Source of the DNA: Haematococcus lacustris
Taxonomy: Eukaryota > Chlorophyta > Chlorophyceae > Chlamydomonadales > Haematococcaceae
Direction of reading: 5' to 3'
Assembly (NCBI GenBank): GCA_030144725.1
Contig: JASKMD010000003.1
Span: 19,951,937 to 20,015,936, forward strand
Length of the DNA stretch: 64,000 bases
This document shows positions 1 through 9,168 of this stretch, piece after piece. Within the stretch, counting starts at the first letter, position 1, and every line of letters starts with the position of its first letter. The translations under genes and the position numbers were made by a program. Under the pieces are notes generated by a model. The model did not search any database. It worked only from the letters and a program-made list of their open reading frames with translations, and had not been told where the DNA came from.

Positions 1-1
1 G

Positions 2-1573
2 GAGCAGACCGCCGCGGTTCAAGCTGCAGCAGGCCATGCGGGCCACTCCACCACCCGCCCTGCCCTGCCGCCGCTTGCGCTACACGCAGTGGCCCGCCAA
101 CTGGTATTCCCTGCAGCAGGGGAAGCTGCCTCTAGCTACCCTGCCTGCAGCAGCACCGCAGCCACCGCATCAAACGTGATGGAGTCACAGCACCCTGCAG
201 ACAGCACTGCCACAGGCCCCTCTGGGTCTCAACCTCATCCTGGAACCACCCCAGCAGCGTCTGTTTACGGCCCTGCTGCTGCCAGCAGCCTTCCAGGCAT
301 CACAGCCTGGCCGACCTCAGCTGCCTTTGCAGTCATCCCGCAGCAGTGGCCGCCGCTGGACTGGTCTGCCGCACCTGCCCTGCTGCCCGCCTGGATCCAG
401 CAGACCTGGGGCCCTCTGCCTGCGCCACTGCTCGGGCCTGCTGCTCCCTCCCAGGATGGCAAGCAGCTGCTCAGCCGCCACCTGGTGGGTCTCAGCGATG
501 CTGGTCCCACCTGGCTGCCTGCACCCTGTGCAGCACAAGCCTCAGGTTGCAGCAGCAGTGGCGGTGCGTCCTTGAGCCGCACCCTTGCCACCAGTGCCAG
601 CTGCCCTTTGCCTTGTGGCAGCTTCCGGGCAGCTTCCACCTCACACCCTTTCGCTGCAGACAGCACCCCATACCTGCCTCCTGGAACGTGCACTCAGCCT
701 GTGGCCCAGCAGCTGCCGGCAGCCCAGATCCTGGCCCCTCCACTTCCAGCAGCCAGCCCATCGCCTGGCTCCCTGCCCAGCAGTGCAAGCAGCTCGCCCC
801 GTCCCATGCTGCCTCTGCCCACCTGGCCTGCCACCTCCCCTCCGCCTGCTGAACCGAGTCTGGAGCAGGACAGGACACCGCCCAACGCACCCCTGCTGCT
901 GGGCTCAGAGCCCCCGCACCTGATTCGGGCGCGGGCCAGAAGCTGGACAGCAGCTGCCCGCACCCTCTCCCCAGCCACCAGCCCTGTGTACCACACCCCA
1001 GGCTACACTGCTGCTGCCAACCAGGAGCCACATGTTGGCCGGCTGGCCCCCACACCCTGGGCAGCCTCCCGCCTGGTGCTGCCCGAAGAGGGTGGCTGGC
1101 CTTCTGACGACCCTGGGCACTGGGGTTTGCGCGTGCGTGCCGTCAGGCTGGACTCCCCACCTACCAGCCCGGGCTTCCACACCGCTGGCTATGTGCACGG
1201 AGCAGTGGGGGCGGCTGCAGAGGCGGGGGACAGCCCGCTGCCGGCCAGGGTGCGGCGCCTGGTGCTGGAGGAGCCGGCAGGGGAAGAGGAGGGGGAGGGT
1301 GAGCAGGAGGAGACTGAGGCCAGCCCTGGGGTGCTGCAGGGGGCGCGGCTGGGCAGGGGGCGGCAGCTGCCAGGCTGGGGCCAGGGGGAGGAGGGGGAGC
1401 CGGGTCAGATTGGCGTGCGTCGCAGTCTCATGGCGCAGCTGGAGGCTGTGAGGCCCAACCAGCCCCTGCTGCCAGCGGCCCCACTGCCTGCAGGGGTCCC
1501 TGCACCCAGCACCCCCATGCGCTCCTACCATGAGCCCAGGTCCCGGGACAGCTTGCACAATAGCTCACCTTGA
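2..1573 (+). CDS. Unrecognised Pro/Ala/Ser-rich protein, 5' partial
   Basis: One reading frame is open from base 2 to a TGA at 1571-1573 and runs off the left edge, so this is the 3' part of a gene or its last exon. The product is mostly low-complexity Pro, Ala, Ser and Gln, with an acidic Glu/Gly run near residues 400-430. Two related short motifs stand out: SPVYHTPGY near 980-1010 and SPGFHTAGY near 1165-1200, each followed by a charged or aromatic stretch. They look like repeated linear motifs in a disordered protein. No folded domain is recognised. The first in-frame initiator is a GTG at 89, which is unlikely to be the true start because the frame is open upstream. Coding status rests on the long open frame and the repeated motif; GC-rich algal DNA often gives long spurious frames. 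Confidence 0.45.
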   Translation, partial: EQTAAVQAAAGHAGHSTTRPALPPLALHAVARQLVFPAAGEAASSYPACSSTAATASNVMESQHPADSTATGPSGSQPHPGTTPAASVYGPAAASSLPGITAWPTSAAFAVIPQQWPPLDWSAAPALLPAWIQQTWGPLPAPLLGPAAPSQDGKQLLSRHLVGLSDAGPTWLPAPCAAQASGCSSSGGASLSRTLATSASCPLPCGSFRAASTSHPFAADSTPYLPPGTCTQPVAQQLPAAQILAPPLPAASPSPGSLPSSASSSPRPMLPLPTWPATSPPPAEPSLEQDRTPPNAPLLLGSEPPHLIRARARSWTAAARTLSPATSPVYHTPGYTAAANQEPHVGRLAPTPWAASRLVLPEEGGWPSDDPGHWGLRVRAVRLDSPPTSPGFHTAGYVHGAVGAAAEAGDSPLPARVRRLVLEEPAGEEEGEGEQEETEASPGVLQGARLGRGRQLPGWGQGEEGEPGQIGVRRSLMAQLEAVRPNQPLLPAAPLPAGVPAPSTPMRSYHEPRSRDSLHNSSP

Positions 1574-2690
1574 GCTGGCTAGCGTGGCTGCACACACATG
1601 CACCTGCCCCTGCTTGACTGCCCTTGCTGCCTGCTGTGAGCAGGTGCTGGGCCCATGCAGGACACGCCCTGCTGTGGTGGTGCTAGATGTCTGCTGTGGC
1701 AGCTTGCAGCTATGGTCCGTGGATGGCTGAGAGTGGGTGGGCGATGATGAACAGATGGCCAGGGTGACTGGGCGGTGTGTGTGCAAGTCAGGGTGTCATG
1801 AGGGCAGGGTGCTATCGCGGCAGGGTTGAACACAACAGGGGTGAGGCACTGCCAGTTGGCCAGGTGTTGTTCACAGCTGCCTGGTGGGTTTGCACAGCAT
1901 AGACCAACCACGCTGAGTGGACTGCTTCAGGAAGGTCAGATCATACCAAGCACTGCACATGCAAAGCAGACCGCATATAGATGCATCCAGGGGATTGAAA
2001 TTGATGACATCCGTTGAGAGCAGGGGTTGAGGCTTAGTGACATTGCGTACTGACACCAGGCTCCTGCCGCTGTAAGTCAACCATCGCAACGACGCAACCA
2101 TGTACATGTGTTAACCATGTAATGATAATCATGGCTGTGCTCTGGGTGTAAGACACCCCCTGCCAAGCCCCGGAGGGTAAAGCCTAGGGATGATTACCGA
2201 ATGCGGTGGAAGTAGATGATGATGCATGAATTGCTTCACACCAGTCTCAGTCTCAACCTGCAAAGCCCTATCTCGGACTATCTGCAAAAGTCAGGAGCAT
2301 CGTCCTTCAACATTATCTTGCCATCATAAAGCTGCTGCTGCCAGGACAACCACAAGGCTGGAGACTGTGCTTGTGTCGTGTTTGCCTGCAGCAGAGTCAT
2401 TATGTTTACTCCTGATGCTCCCCACCTTTGCCTTTGAACCTGGATAGGGGGTTTGAAATGTCAGCACCTCCCTCATTGGTCGAGCGGGCAACAATGCAAA
2501 GGCAGAACGAGGTCCCTCACTAGGGGTGGTATTTTGTCTGTACGGAGTAAACGTCTCACACACATGCCATGGGCGCCTACCACCTACAGTGTTGCCTGAC
2601 CCCGGTGGCTGGGCTATAGCCTAAAACTGGCATGACTGAGATGCACTGATGCGAGCTGATGACAGCTCAAGAGGGGGCACACACTACTGT
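1574..2690. other. No gene seen
   Basis: Intergenic or 3' untranslated sequence with lower GC than the flanks. Only short overlapping frames are present, with no recognisable domain or splice-consistent exon chain. Confidence 0.4.
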
Positions 2691-2692
2691 GC

Positions 2693-2974
2693 CACAGCAG
2701 GAGGCTGCTGCTGGGCTCTGGGCGGGCGGTCTCGCAGTTGCTTCTATCCCAGGCTGGGGTACTCCTTGGCAGCTCTCAGGCAGTCAAGGCCAGCAGCACA
2801 GCTCCAGTGGGCGCCAACTGCTCCCCCAATGCGCTGCATGTTCGATGCTGCATTGCAGTCCCGGACTACCCACCAGCCTGGCTGTGGTACTCCGCTGGAT
2901 TTGTCAGCCTTGCTCTTGCTCTTTGCCCTTAGAGCGTTGGGTGGGTTCAGCTGCCTGCCAGCTCTGCCAGGCAT
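2693..2974 (-). pseudogene. TnpB/Fanzor-like C-terminal relic (copy 1)
   Basis: Reading the minus strand, a lysine-rich linker is followed by WWVVRDCNAASNMQRIG, then a segment ending in AAKEYPSLG. A TAG stop follows, and the same frame then continues as KQLRDRPPRAQQQPPAVAQ to a second stop. The RDCNAAxN core matches the third RuvC motif (D-x-NAA-x-N) of TnpB/OrfB and eukaryotic Fanzor nucleases. The same C-terminal order occurs in the longer relic at 7478-8640. Only the last part of the protein is present and it carries an internal stop, so it cannot encode a working enzyme. Family assignment is inference from the motif and the shared architecture; I cannot see the catalytic residues of RuvC I or II here. 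Confidence 0.55.
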
Positions 2975-3046
2975 ACAGCAGCTTTAGCAGCCGCTACAGC
3001 ACAGGTTGACTCCAGCCTACAGCCACTCCTGCCTGCATGTTCATTG

Positions 3047-3162
3047 ATGTGGGGTTTGTAGTCATCAAGGGTGCGACCGAGGCTACCACAACTTGTTTGT
3101 AGTAGCTGAGTGAGATTACCCGCAGTCAAGCATGTTGCTCTTTGTTGAGCAAGTTTTGTTTG
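3047..3162 (+). repeat. Dispersed 3'-end repeat, copy 1, with 16 bp target duplication
   Basis: This 116 bp unit contains the block found at 35.1, 38.3, 39.9 and 40.8 kb. It begins ATGTGGGGTTTG and ends near GTTTTGTTTG. It is flanked by a perfect 16 bp direct repeat, GCCTGCATGTTCATTG, at 3031-3046 and 3163-3178. It lacks the first 50-100 bp present in longer copies. A long target duplication with 5' truncation is typical of target-primed retroposition. Confidence 0.75.
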
Positions 3163-3356
3163 GCCTGCATGTTCATTGGGGTACACTCTTCCCTGGGTAG
3201 ACAGACTGATCGACGGGTACGGCTGCCCGAGGACAGCAGTTCAAGACCGCTGAGAAACTGGTGTTCAAAACGGTGTCATCTCGGTGCTCTCACTCGCCGG
3301 GGCAAGATTTGTGGCGGTGCGGGAAATGAGAGCATCCTGCATCAGACTACGTCACG

Positions 3357-6300
3357 ATGGAACCTGCAGGGATGGAGCATCACAAGACAAGCACCGAGCG
3401 CATCATGTTTGTGGATGAACGCGCTGTCGCGGCCAGTCATTCGTTCCCACTTTCCCCCGATGACCTGATCGCACGGGCAAAGCGCGTGCTTGCAGCTGGC
3501 GTCCATAAGAGCGACGAGCTGGACGAAGGCAGCTTCGAATTCTCCGGTGGGAGCAGGATCTCGTTTGCTGTTCTCACGTCATAAGCGCATCACCGTCGCG
3601 TCACTGCCGCATCTTCCAGTGCCCATCTCGCACCCCAAACCAGTCCGGCGCCCCGGTGGGCGGGATGTGCTTGCGGGCGTGAACGTGTGGCACGCCCCCA
3701 GCTGCCCCGGTCCCTGCCCTTGTTCCATGGCTATCCATGCCCCTAGCGCCTGCCTCGTTTTTCACTGCCACGCAGCACCGTTCATCGGGCCACTGGATGC
3801 TGCAGCATTTCGCAAGAACTTGGACACGCTTGACCTGGACACGGCCTTCCCTGACCTGAGTCCTCAGTACTGTGGGTCCCCTTCACGTTGTGATTGTGGT
3901 GCACCCTGCTCTTCATGGCTGCCCTCACCACCCCTCAGTATTGCTGGCAGCAGCCTCAAGGTGCGCTGTGTGCCTCAATGTCCCTGAGGCTGTGGGTGCT
4001 TACCCCATGTGCTGTTGCCTGACCCCATGAGGGGTGGTTAGACAGTTTGGCCTGACAAACATGCACCAATGTAAGCCAAGGCCATTGAGACATTGTGCAC
4101 ACTGTGCTGTAGCAGCCTCGTGCTGCTGCTGCTGCGCTTTCGGAGCCAGGGCTGGTATGCTCAGGCAGACAGGGCAGAAATGCTGCCGCAGCTAGGCAAG
4201 GGCACATCATCGCTTATGAGGAGCTTGCCTGCAGCTGCCTGACCTGCCTGCGGGTACCAGACCTGCCTGCAGTTGCCGTGCTGATATTTGCAGATCACTT
4301 CCGTGTCGACCCGTTTGAGCCAAACCGTGTTTGGTTCAGCCTGAGGTGCGCCCCCCTAAGCCTAGCACCAGCAGCAGTGGCAGCCCTGGAAGCGGCGGCG
4401 GCAGCGGCAAGCATGTTGCTCCTTGTTGAGCAAGTGTTGTGTGGCAGGGGAGAGCAGTCAGGGGAGAGCAGTCAGGGGAGAGCAGTCAGGGGAGGGCCGG
4501 CAGGGCTGCATGCTGGGTGGCAGCCACAGGGCAGGCTGGGCAGGCTGCCCAGATGCCAAGTCGCTGGGATAGGCACTAGCTGTGGAACAGTGTAGGTGGG
4601 CAGCAGGGGGGCGAGCCCACCCCTGGTCCCTTCAGCTGCAAGGGAGTATTGGGAGCAGCGTGAGGGCAAGGGCTGTGTGCCAGGTATGCAGTGGCCTAAG
4701 TAGGCAATGCAGCCTTGTCGCACCCTGACACCGCATTTTGTTTGCTGTGCTGGGTGTTGCCCTGCTTGTGCTTCTTGCCTGACACCAGTCTGCGGCTGAT
4801 CCACCCCGGGCAGAGCAGGGGCTAGGATTGTGCATCTTCAGCTTTGGGCCCCACCAGCCTGCAGCAACCATTCGTCAGCAGCCTCCAACAAGCACCCTTC
4901 ACCCCAGTGTGATGCCACAGCTGGCAGCAAGGCTGGTTAGGAGCGGATGCAGCACTTACACACAGGCTGAAGCTACACTGGCTCTGCTCAGACACGCAGC
5001 GCTGTGAGCTGCAGCAGCCAGGGGGCCTGAGCTGCAGGGTAAGTAGCAGTGTTTTTTTTCGCCTTATATATAGCGATCGCGACATGTCAGGGGTTATATT
5101 GCGCTATTAAATGGCCGCTATCCGAGCTTCACTACCTCGCACTGCGCTATGAAAATTGCGATTTGCCCTGAGATTTTGCATATTTTAGCGTAGTTTTCGT
5201 TGAATTTTCTACCTGAGCGATGTTTTGAAGTAAGGTCGCGCTATTAAATCAGGGGTATGAACCTATGTCATGTCACTTTGAGCTATAGATCATGCATCCG
5301 GGCGAAACGAAAAAAAAACACTGGTAAGTAGTGCAGGGGTGGTCTGGCTGCAGGCCTGAGGGCACGCACCTGGGGCCCTTCAAGGGCAAGCTGCCATTTG
5401 AGATCCCTCCGTCAAAAAAAGTAGGGGCCTAAGCCAACACCGCATGGCACTGAAGTTCCTCCTCTTACAGCCAGGACTCTCCTTACTACTCCGGCTGCTT
5501 CCTGGGCCATCACTGGCAAATGCCCTGTCTGTTTCAGGTAGCACTGCAGGGGCAGGCATGTGACTGAGCAAGCTGTGCCGCGCCTGCTGGCTGCAGCGGG
5601 TACGTGGGCCGCCGCAGACCTCCTCCCTCACCTTCAACGAGCAGGGCAAGGTGGTGGGGCACACCATGGGCTACGTGATGGACCGGGTAAGCAGTAGGGA
5701 GCAGGGGCCGTGGGCAGGGAGGTGGCAGCGGGTTTGGGTGCCAGAGGGTGGCAGGGGAAAGCTGTGCCGGCGGCTGACAGGCAGGCAGGGGCCTGGGGTA
5801 GGAGTCCTTGGGAGGCCAGGGGCCTGGGCTGTCGAGGGCTGGCATGCAGGGAGCGGCTGTGCGTCGGGTGGGGCAGCAGGTGGGGAGAAGCTTGCTGGGT
5901 GGGGTGAGCCGGGGGGGCCAGGGGAGGAACAGAGCCCCGTCATTGACAAGCACAAAGGGAGAAGAGGGATGGGGACGACAGGGGGGGCTGCGAGCCACTC
6001 TTGCCAGCTGCTGCCCTGCGCCAGCCCCCGGACTCTGCCGGCATTGCTGGCCAGCACAGCATTCTATCATTCTATCACAGCATTCTAGTCATCCCCCTCA
6101 TCCAGCTACCATCGCAAAGGGCAGGTTAGGGGTCCTGGCAAACATCTTGGGCATCCGCCCAGGGCATCGGCCCCAGGCATTGGCCCCAGGCATGGGCCCT
6201 GGGCACGTGCCCAGGCTGGCTGCATGATCCCGACCTCCCACACTGCTCCCCACCCCTGCTCCCCATGGCATGTGCAGCGCATCGGCAACACAGGGGGCCT

Positions 6301-6666
6301 GGGCGGGGCCTTTGGCCTGATGTACGGCATCGGCATCCCACTGCCCGTCCCTGAGGGGCGCCCCTGGGCACCCAGCTGGCAGCTGCAGGTGGGCAGAGCA
6401 GGGGGCAGGAACGCTTGCTCAGGCAGGGGCCTGTGGGGCAGGGCATGGTAGGCAACAGGGCATGGTGGCTGTTGGCCCTTTCCTTATGGCAATGCAGTTG
6501 TCCCTTACTCGCTGTGTCCTGGCTGGTGGTCATGGCTGGTGGTGCCCTGCAGCTGTTCAACTCGGGCAACAGCCTAGTGCAGGCTGGACTACTCCTGGTC
6601 GACCGCACCATGGCTACCCTGCTGCCCAGCTGGCTGTGGACCAAGCACGCACGCAACAACATGTGA
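3357..6666 (+). CDS. NTF2/SnoaL-like fold protein, probably plastid
   Basis: Seven exons join in phase to give 239 residues: 3357-3546, 3776-3871, 4294-4345, 5354-5420, 5597-5686, 6278-6388 and 6553-6666, all with GT-AG introns. Diagnostic stretches are FPDLSPQYYHF joined to RVDPFEPNRVWF, then GTHLGPFKGKLPFE, then PPQTSSLTFNEQGKVV, then GYVMDRRIGNTGGLGG and a closing PLPVPEGRPW. This order is typical of the plant and algal NTF2-like family found in chloroplasts; its biochemical role is not established. The ATG at 3357 is the first in frame. No clear transit peptide is visible, so an upstream exon could exist. Intron 3 (4346-5353) holds a 277 bp MITE and a short tandem repeat. The residue order is read directly; the family call is from memory of plant homologues. 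Confidence 0.85.
4446..4496 (+). repeat. Short tandem repeat in intron 3 of the NTF2-like gene
   Basis: The 14-mer GGGGAGAGCAGTCA is repeated three times, with a partial fourth unit. A 30 bp fragment matching the dispersed 3'-end repeat (AGCATGTTGCTCCTTGTTGAG) lies just upstream near 4410-4441. Confidence 0.7.
5047..5323 (+). mobile_element. hAT-type MITE, 277 bp, in an intron
   Basis: The element begins CAGTGTTTTTTTTCG and ends with the inverted counterpart CGAAAAAAAAACACTG. It is flanked on both sides by the 8 bp direct repeat GTAAGTAG (5039-5046 and 5324-5331). An 8 bp target duplication with CAGTG termini is the signature of the hAT superfamily. The interior is AT-rich, contains GCGCTATTAAAT twice and has no ORF, so it is non-autonomous. 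It sits between exons 3 and 4 of the NTF2-like gene. The duplicated target itself reads like a 5' splice site (GTAAGTAG). Confidence 0.85.
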
Positions 6667-7470
6667 CGGAAGTACCAAACTCACACTGCAGCCCTGGAGC
6701 TGCTATAGCCTAGCTTGCAGCAGCCTAGACCGAGCAAGTGGGGCCTACACTGCAACAATTGCGGTTTTCACAGCAACTTGGGGTTTCACCACCATGCAAC
6801 CAGCCATTACCATACATCGGAACCGTCCATCAGAGCGGATCGCGTGCTCGGTGGCCAGCACCAGGAACGCATGCCACACAAGCAGCCGCAAACAACCAGG
6901 ATGCAAGGGGTTAGCCCTGCCCATGTGCCCCACCTGCAGCCAACCTGCTGTGGACGATAGCTGTGCTCCCTGACAGGGTGCTGGGCCGAGATGGAACGAG
7001 ATGTGTGGGTATGTTGTTGGATGTGATCCAGAGCACCTGCTTCCCACCTGGGATAGATGGGATGCATGGCTTGGCAAACAGGTCACACCGCTTAGCTTCA
7101 GAGATCAGTTGTTAGATCATGGAGCATGGAGACGAGTGCATGGGTTGTGGGTCATGACCAACGTTTCATGTAAAGTGTACAAGGCATTGCACGCGTATGG
7201 CCAATGTGTGACACTCGTTCCCGAAGCTTCTGTATGTTGAAGGACATGCCACTCCATGCCCTGCCCATGCGTTCTTGAAGAAGCGCTCCAGCTGGGTGCA
7301 ATACAGCACATTACTCCCCTACTAATGGGTAGGGGCTGTGTTATCTGTAGTCCGAACTGTGTCTAACATCCGGTACCAATACCTAGTTTCCTACCCCCAC
7401 CCCCTTGCGAGGGTGGGGCGATAGATGTTGGCATGAGACACATGCTCTGATGAAAGCAACAGCTTAAGCA
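6667..7470. other. No gene seen
   Basis: Downstream flank of the NTF2-like gene. Only short overlapping frames are present and no domain is recognised. Confidence 0.4.
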
Positions 7471-7477
7471 TTGCCTA

Positions 7478-8640
7478 GTGCACACATGCTATTGTGCTAC
7501 AGGCTGCTGGGCTTGGGCCTTGGGGGCTTGGTCTCGCAGCTTCTTGAAGCCTAGACCGGATACTCTTTGCCCTTGGCTGGGGCGCTCCTCAGTGTTGCCA
7601 CCTACACAGCTCCAGTGGGCGCCATTTGCTCTCCTGTGCCCGTTGGAGGTTCAGGGCTGCGTTGCAGTCCCTGTCCACCCATTTGCCAACGTCCCCAGGG
7701 GTGGCCTGGTGCAACCTGGTGCCTTTCACCCTGTCGGTTGGCTTGTTGCTGCTGGGCCTGCACCACCTTGAGGCAGGCCTGCAGCACAGCCTTGGCCCCC
7801 CACCCCCCCCGGGTGCCAATGCCTGCGTTGCCAAAGAACATCACCAGATGCTTGCGTGTCCCCCACCGCTTCTGGGACTCAATGGCTGCCTCCTCTTCCA
7901 ACTGCATGGCACACAAGGCACACAATGTGCATGACATCCTTGATAGAGTTGGGGACATGGGCACCTAGCAGGTCACATGTGGGGCAGTCATCAGCCCAAG
8001 GCCCTGCCCCTCCCCCCCTACCATTAGCACTCCCACCTTCTTGAAGTAGCGCTCCAGGACCTTCTCCTGCGCGCCGTACAGCCTCATCCTTTGCTCTGCC
8101 CACTTGGGATGCAGGTACTCCCCCCACACTGCATCCCAAGTGGCCAGGGTGACGGCCACATGCCGCTGGATGGCTACCAGGGAGGTGCCTCCTGGGGTGC
8201 CTGCTGCCAGGTGCTGATGACGTTGTCATCCACCGCTGAGTGATGCGGCGAGCCTAGATCAGGCCGCTGCCATGCTGCACCTGGCTCCTGGCAGCAGTAT
8301 AATCTTTGCAGGCAGCCATCCTCATCCCACACCCCTGAAGCTGCGCTGACTGCCTGGATGGCCCTAGGGTCCAGCCCCATGCCCATCTGGGTGGCTGGGT
8401 CAAACTGGAACGCCCGCTCATAAGCCAGGCCGCTGCCTATGTCAGCTGGTGGCCGCTTGTTGCTGCTGCTGCTGTCAGAGGGGTCTTCTGCTAGGCTGCT
8501 GTCAGAGGAATCTTCTGCTAGGCTGCTGCCAGAGGGGCCGGCTTCTGGGCTGCAGGCCTTCACTCGTGGCTGCACAGCGTCGGCCAGGAAGGCATCCCAA
8601 AGCTCTTGCGGCAAATGCTCGATCAGCTGAGCAAGTTTAC
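7478..8640 (-). pseudogene. TnpB/Fanzor-like nuclease relic (copy 2)
   Basis: The minus strand shows an ordered series of protein blocks in shifted frames. The N-terminal part reads IEHLPQELWDAFLADAVQP, then a Ser-rich linker, then GMGLDPRAIQAVSAASGVWD. It continues with LATWDAVWGEYLHPKWAEQR and LYGAQEKVLERYFKKV, then HLVMFFGNAGIGTRGGWG and AVLQACLKVVQ. The C-terminus is KWVDRDCNAALNLQRAQ, KWRPLELC and a shifted GFKKLRDQAPKAQ tail. DRDCNAALN fits the third RuvC motif of TnpB/Fanzor. The stretch that should lie between KVV and the DRD motif, expected to carry the second acidic RuvC residue and a zinc ribbon, is missing. Frameshifts near 8170-8230 and 7540 and an early stop at 7589 make it non-functional. 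An alternative is an unrelated transposase with a convergent motif. Confidence 0.6.
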
Positions 8641-8704
8641 ATTTCCGCCCATGAAATGTATTGTCCCTAACGCGAGCAGCGCGGACCTCTCCTGAAGCCT
8701 TCCT

Positions 8705-8930
8705 TCTGCTCTAGGCACACCCACGCCGATTCGTCTCTTCTTCCTCGCCATAAACAATAGCGACGCGAGGCAGGAACATACACTACGAATTTCATGATTG
8801 TCACACACATGTGTACACACATGTACATGTATCCGGCCTCCAACTGACTTGTCCGATATGCTCGTTGTGTATCAGTGCCAAGCCTATGACCAGCTGTATC
8901 CAGAGGCCCAGGCGCTGGTGGATGATATCG
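8705..8930 (+). repeat. Shared block next to TnpB/Fanzor-like relic 2
   Basis: About 225 bp are closely related to 30690-30935 in the opposite orientation. Both contain TAAACAATAGCGACGCGAGG, a GTACACACATG-like run and a frame reading DMLVVYQCQAYDQL followed by EAQALVDD. The block lies just upstream of relic 2 and reads away from it, as its counterpart does beside relic 3. Confidence 0.65.
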
Positions 8931-9168
8931 CCAGCGCCAGTGGTCTATGTCCCCAAACCCCAATCCCCAACCCCTCACTCAACTCCTTATCATCGCTCGT
9001 ATTGTGTTCCACGCCGGGCCTTTTCCCGCGTAACTACGCCCTTTCCTACCTACTCCGTCACTCCCTTGCCTCTCGCTTCTATCCTCAGCATTTTCCCAAT
9101 CCACACCGGTATTGCAAACTCGCGTTAAACCACAGTTGGTCAACGCAGCATTCGCAGCATTCGCAGCA

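Noticed and set aside
3142..3468. 108-residue frame overlapping the start of the NTF2-like gene
   Set aside because: It overlaps exon 1 in another frame and starts inside a dispersed repeat.
7478..8640. Treating the TnpB/Fanzor-like locus as an active nuclease
   Set aside because: Stops, frameshifts and loss of the segment before the DRD motif rule out an intact protein.
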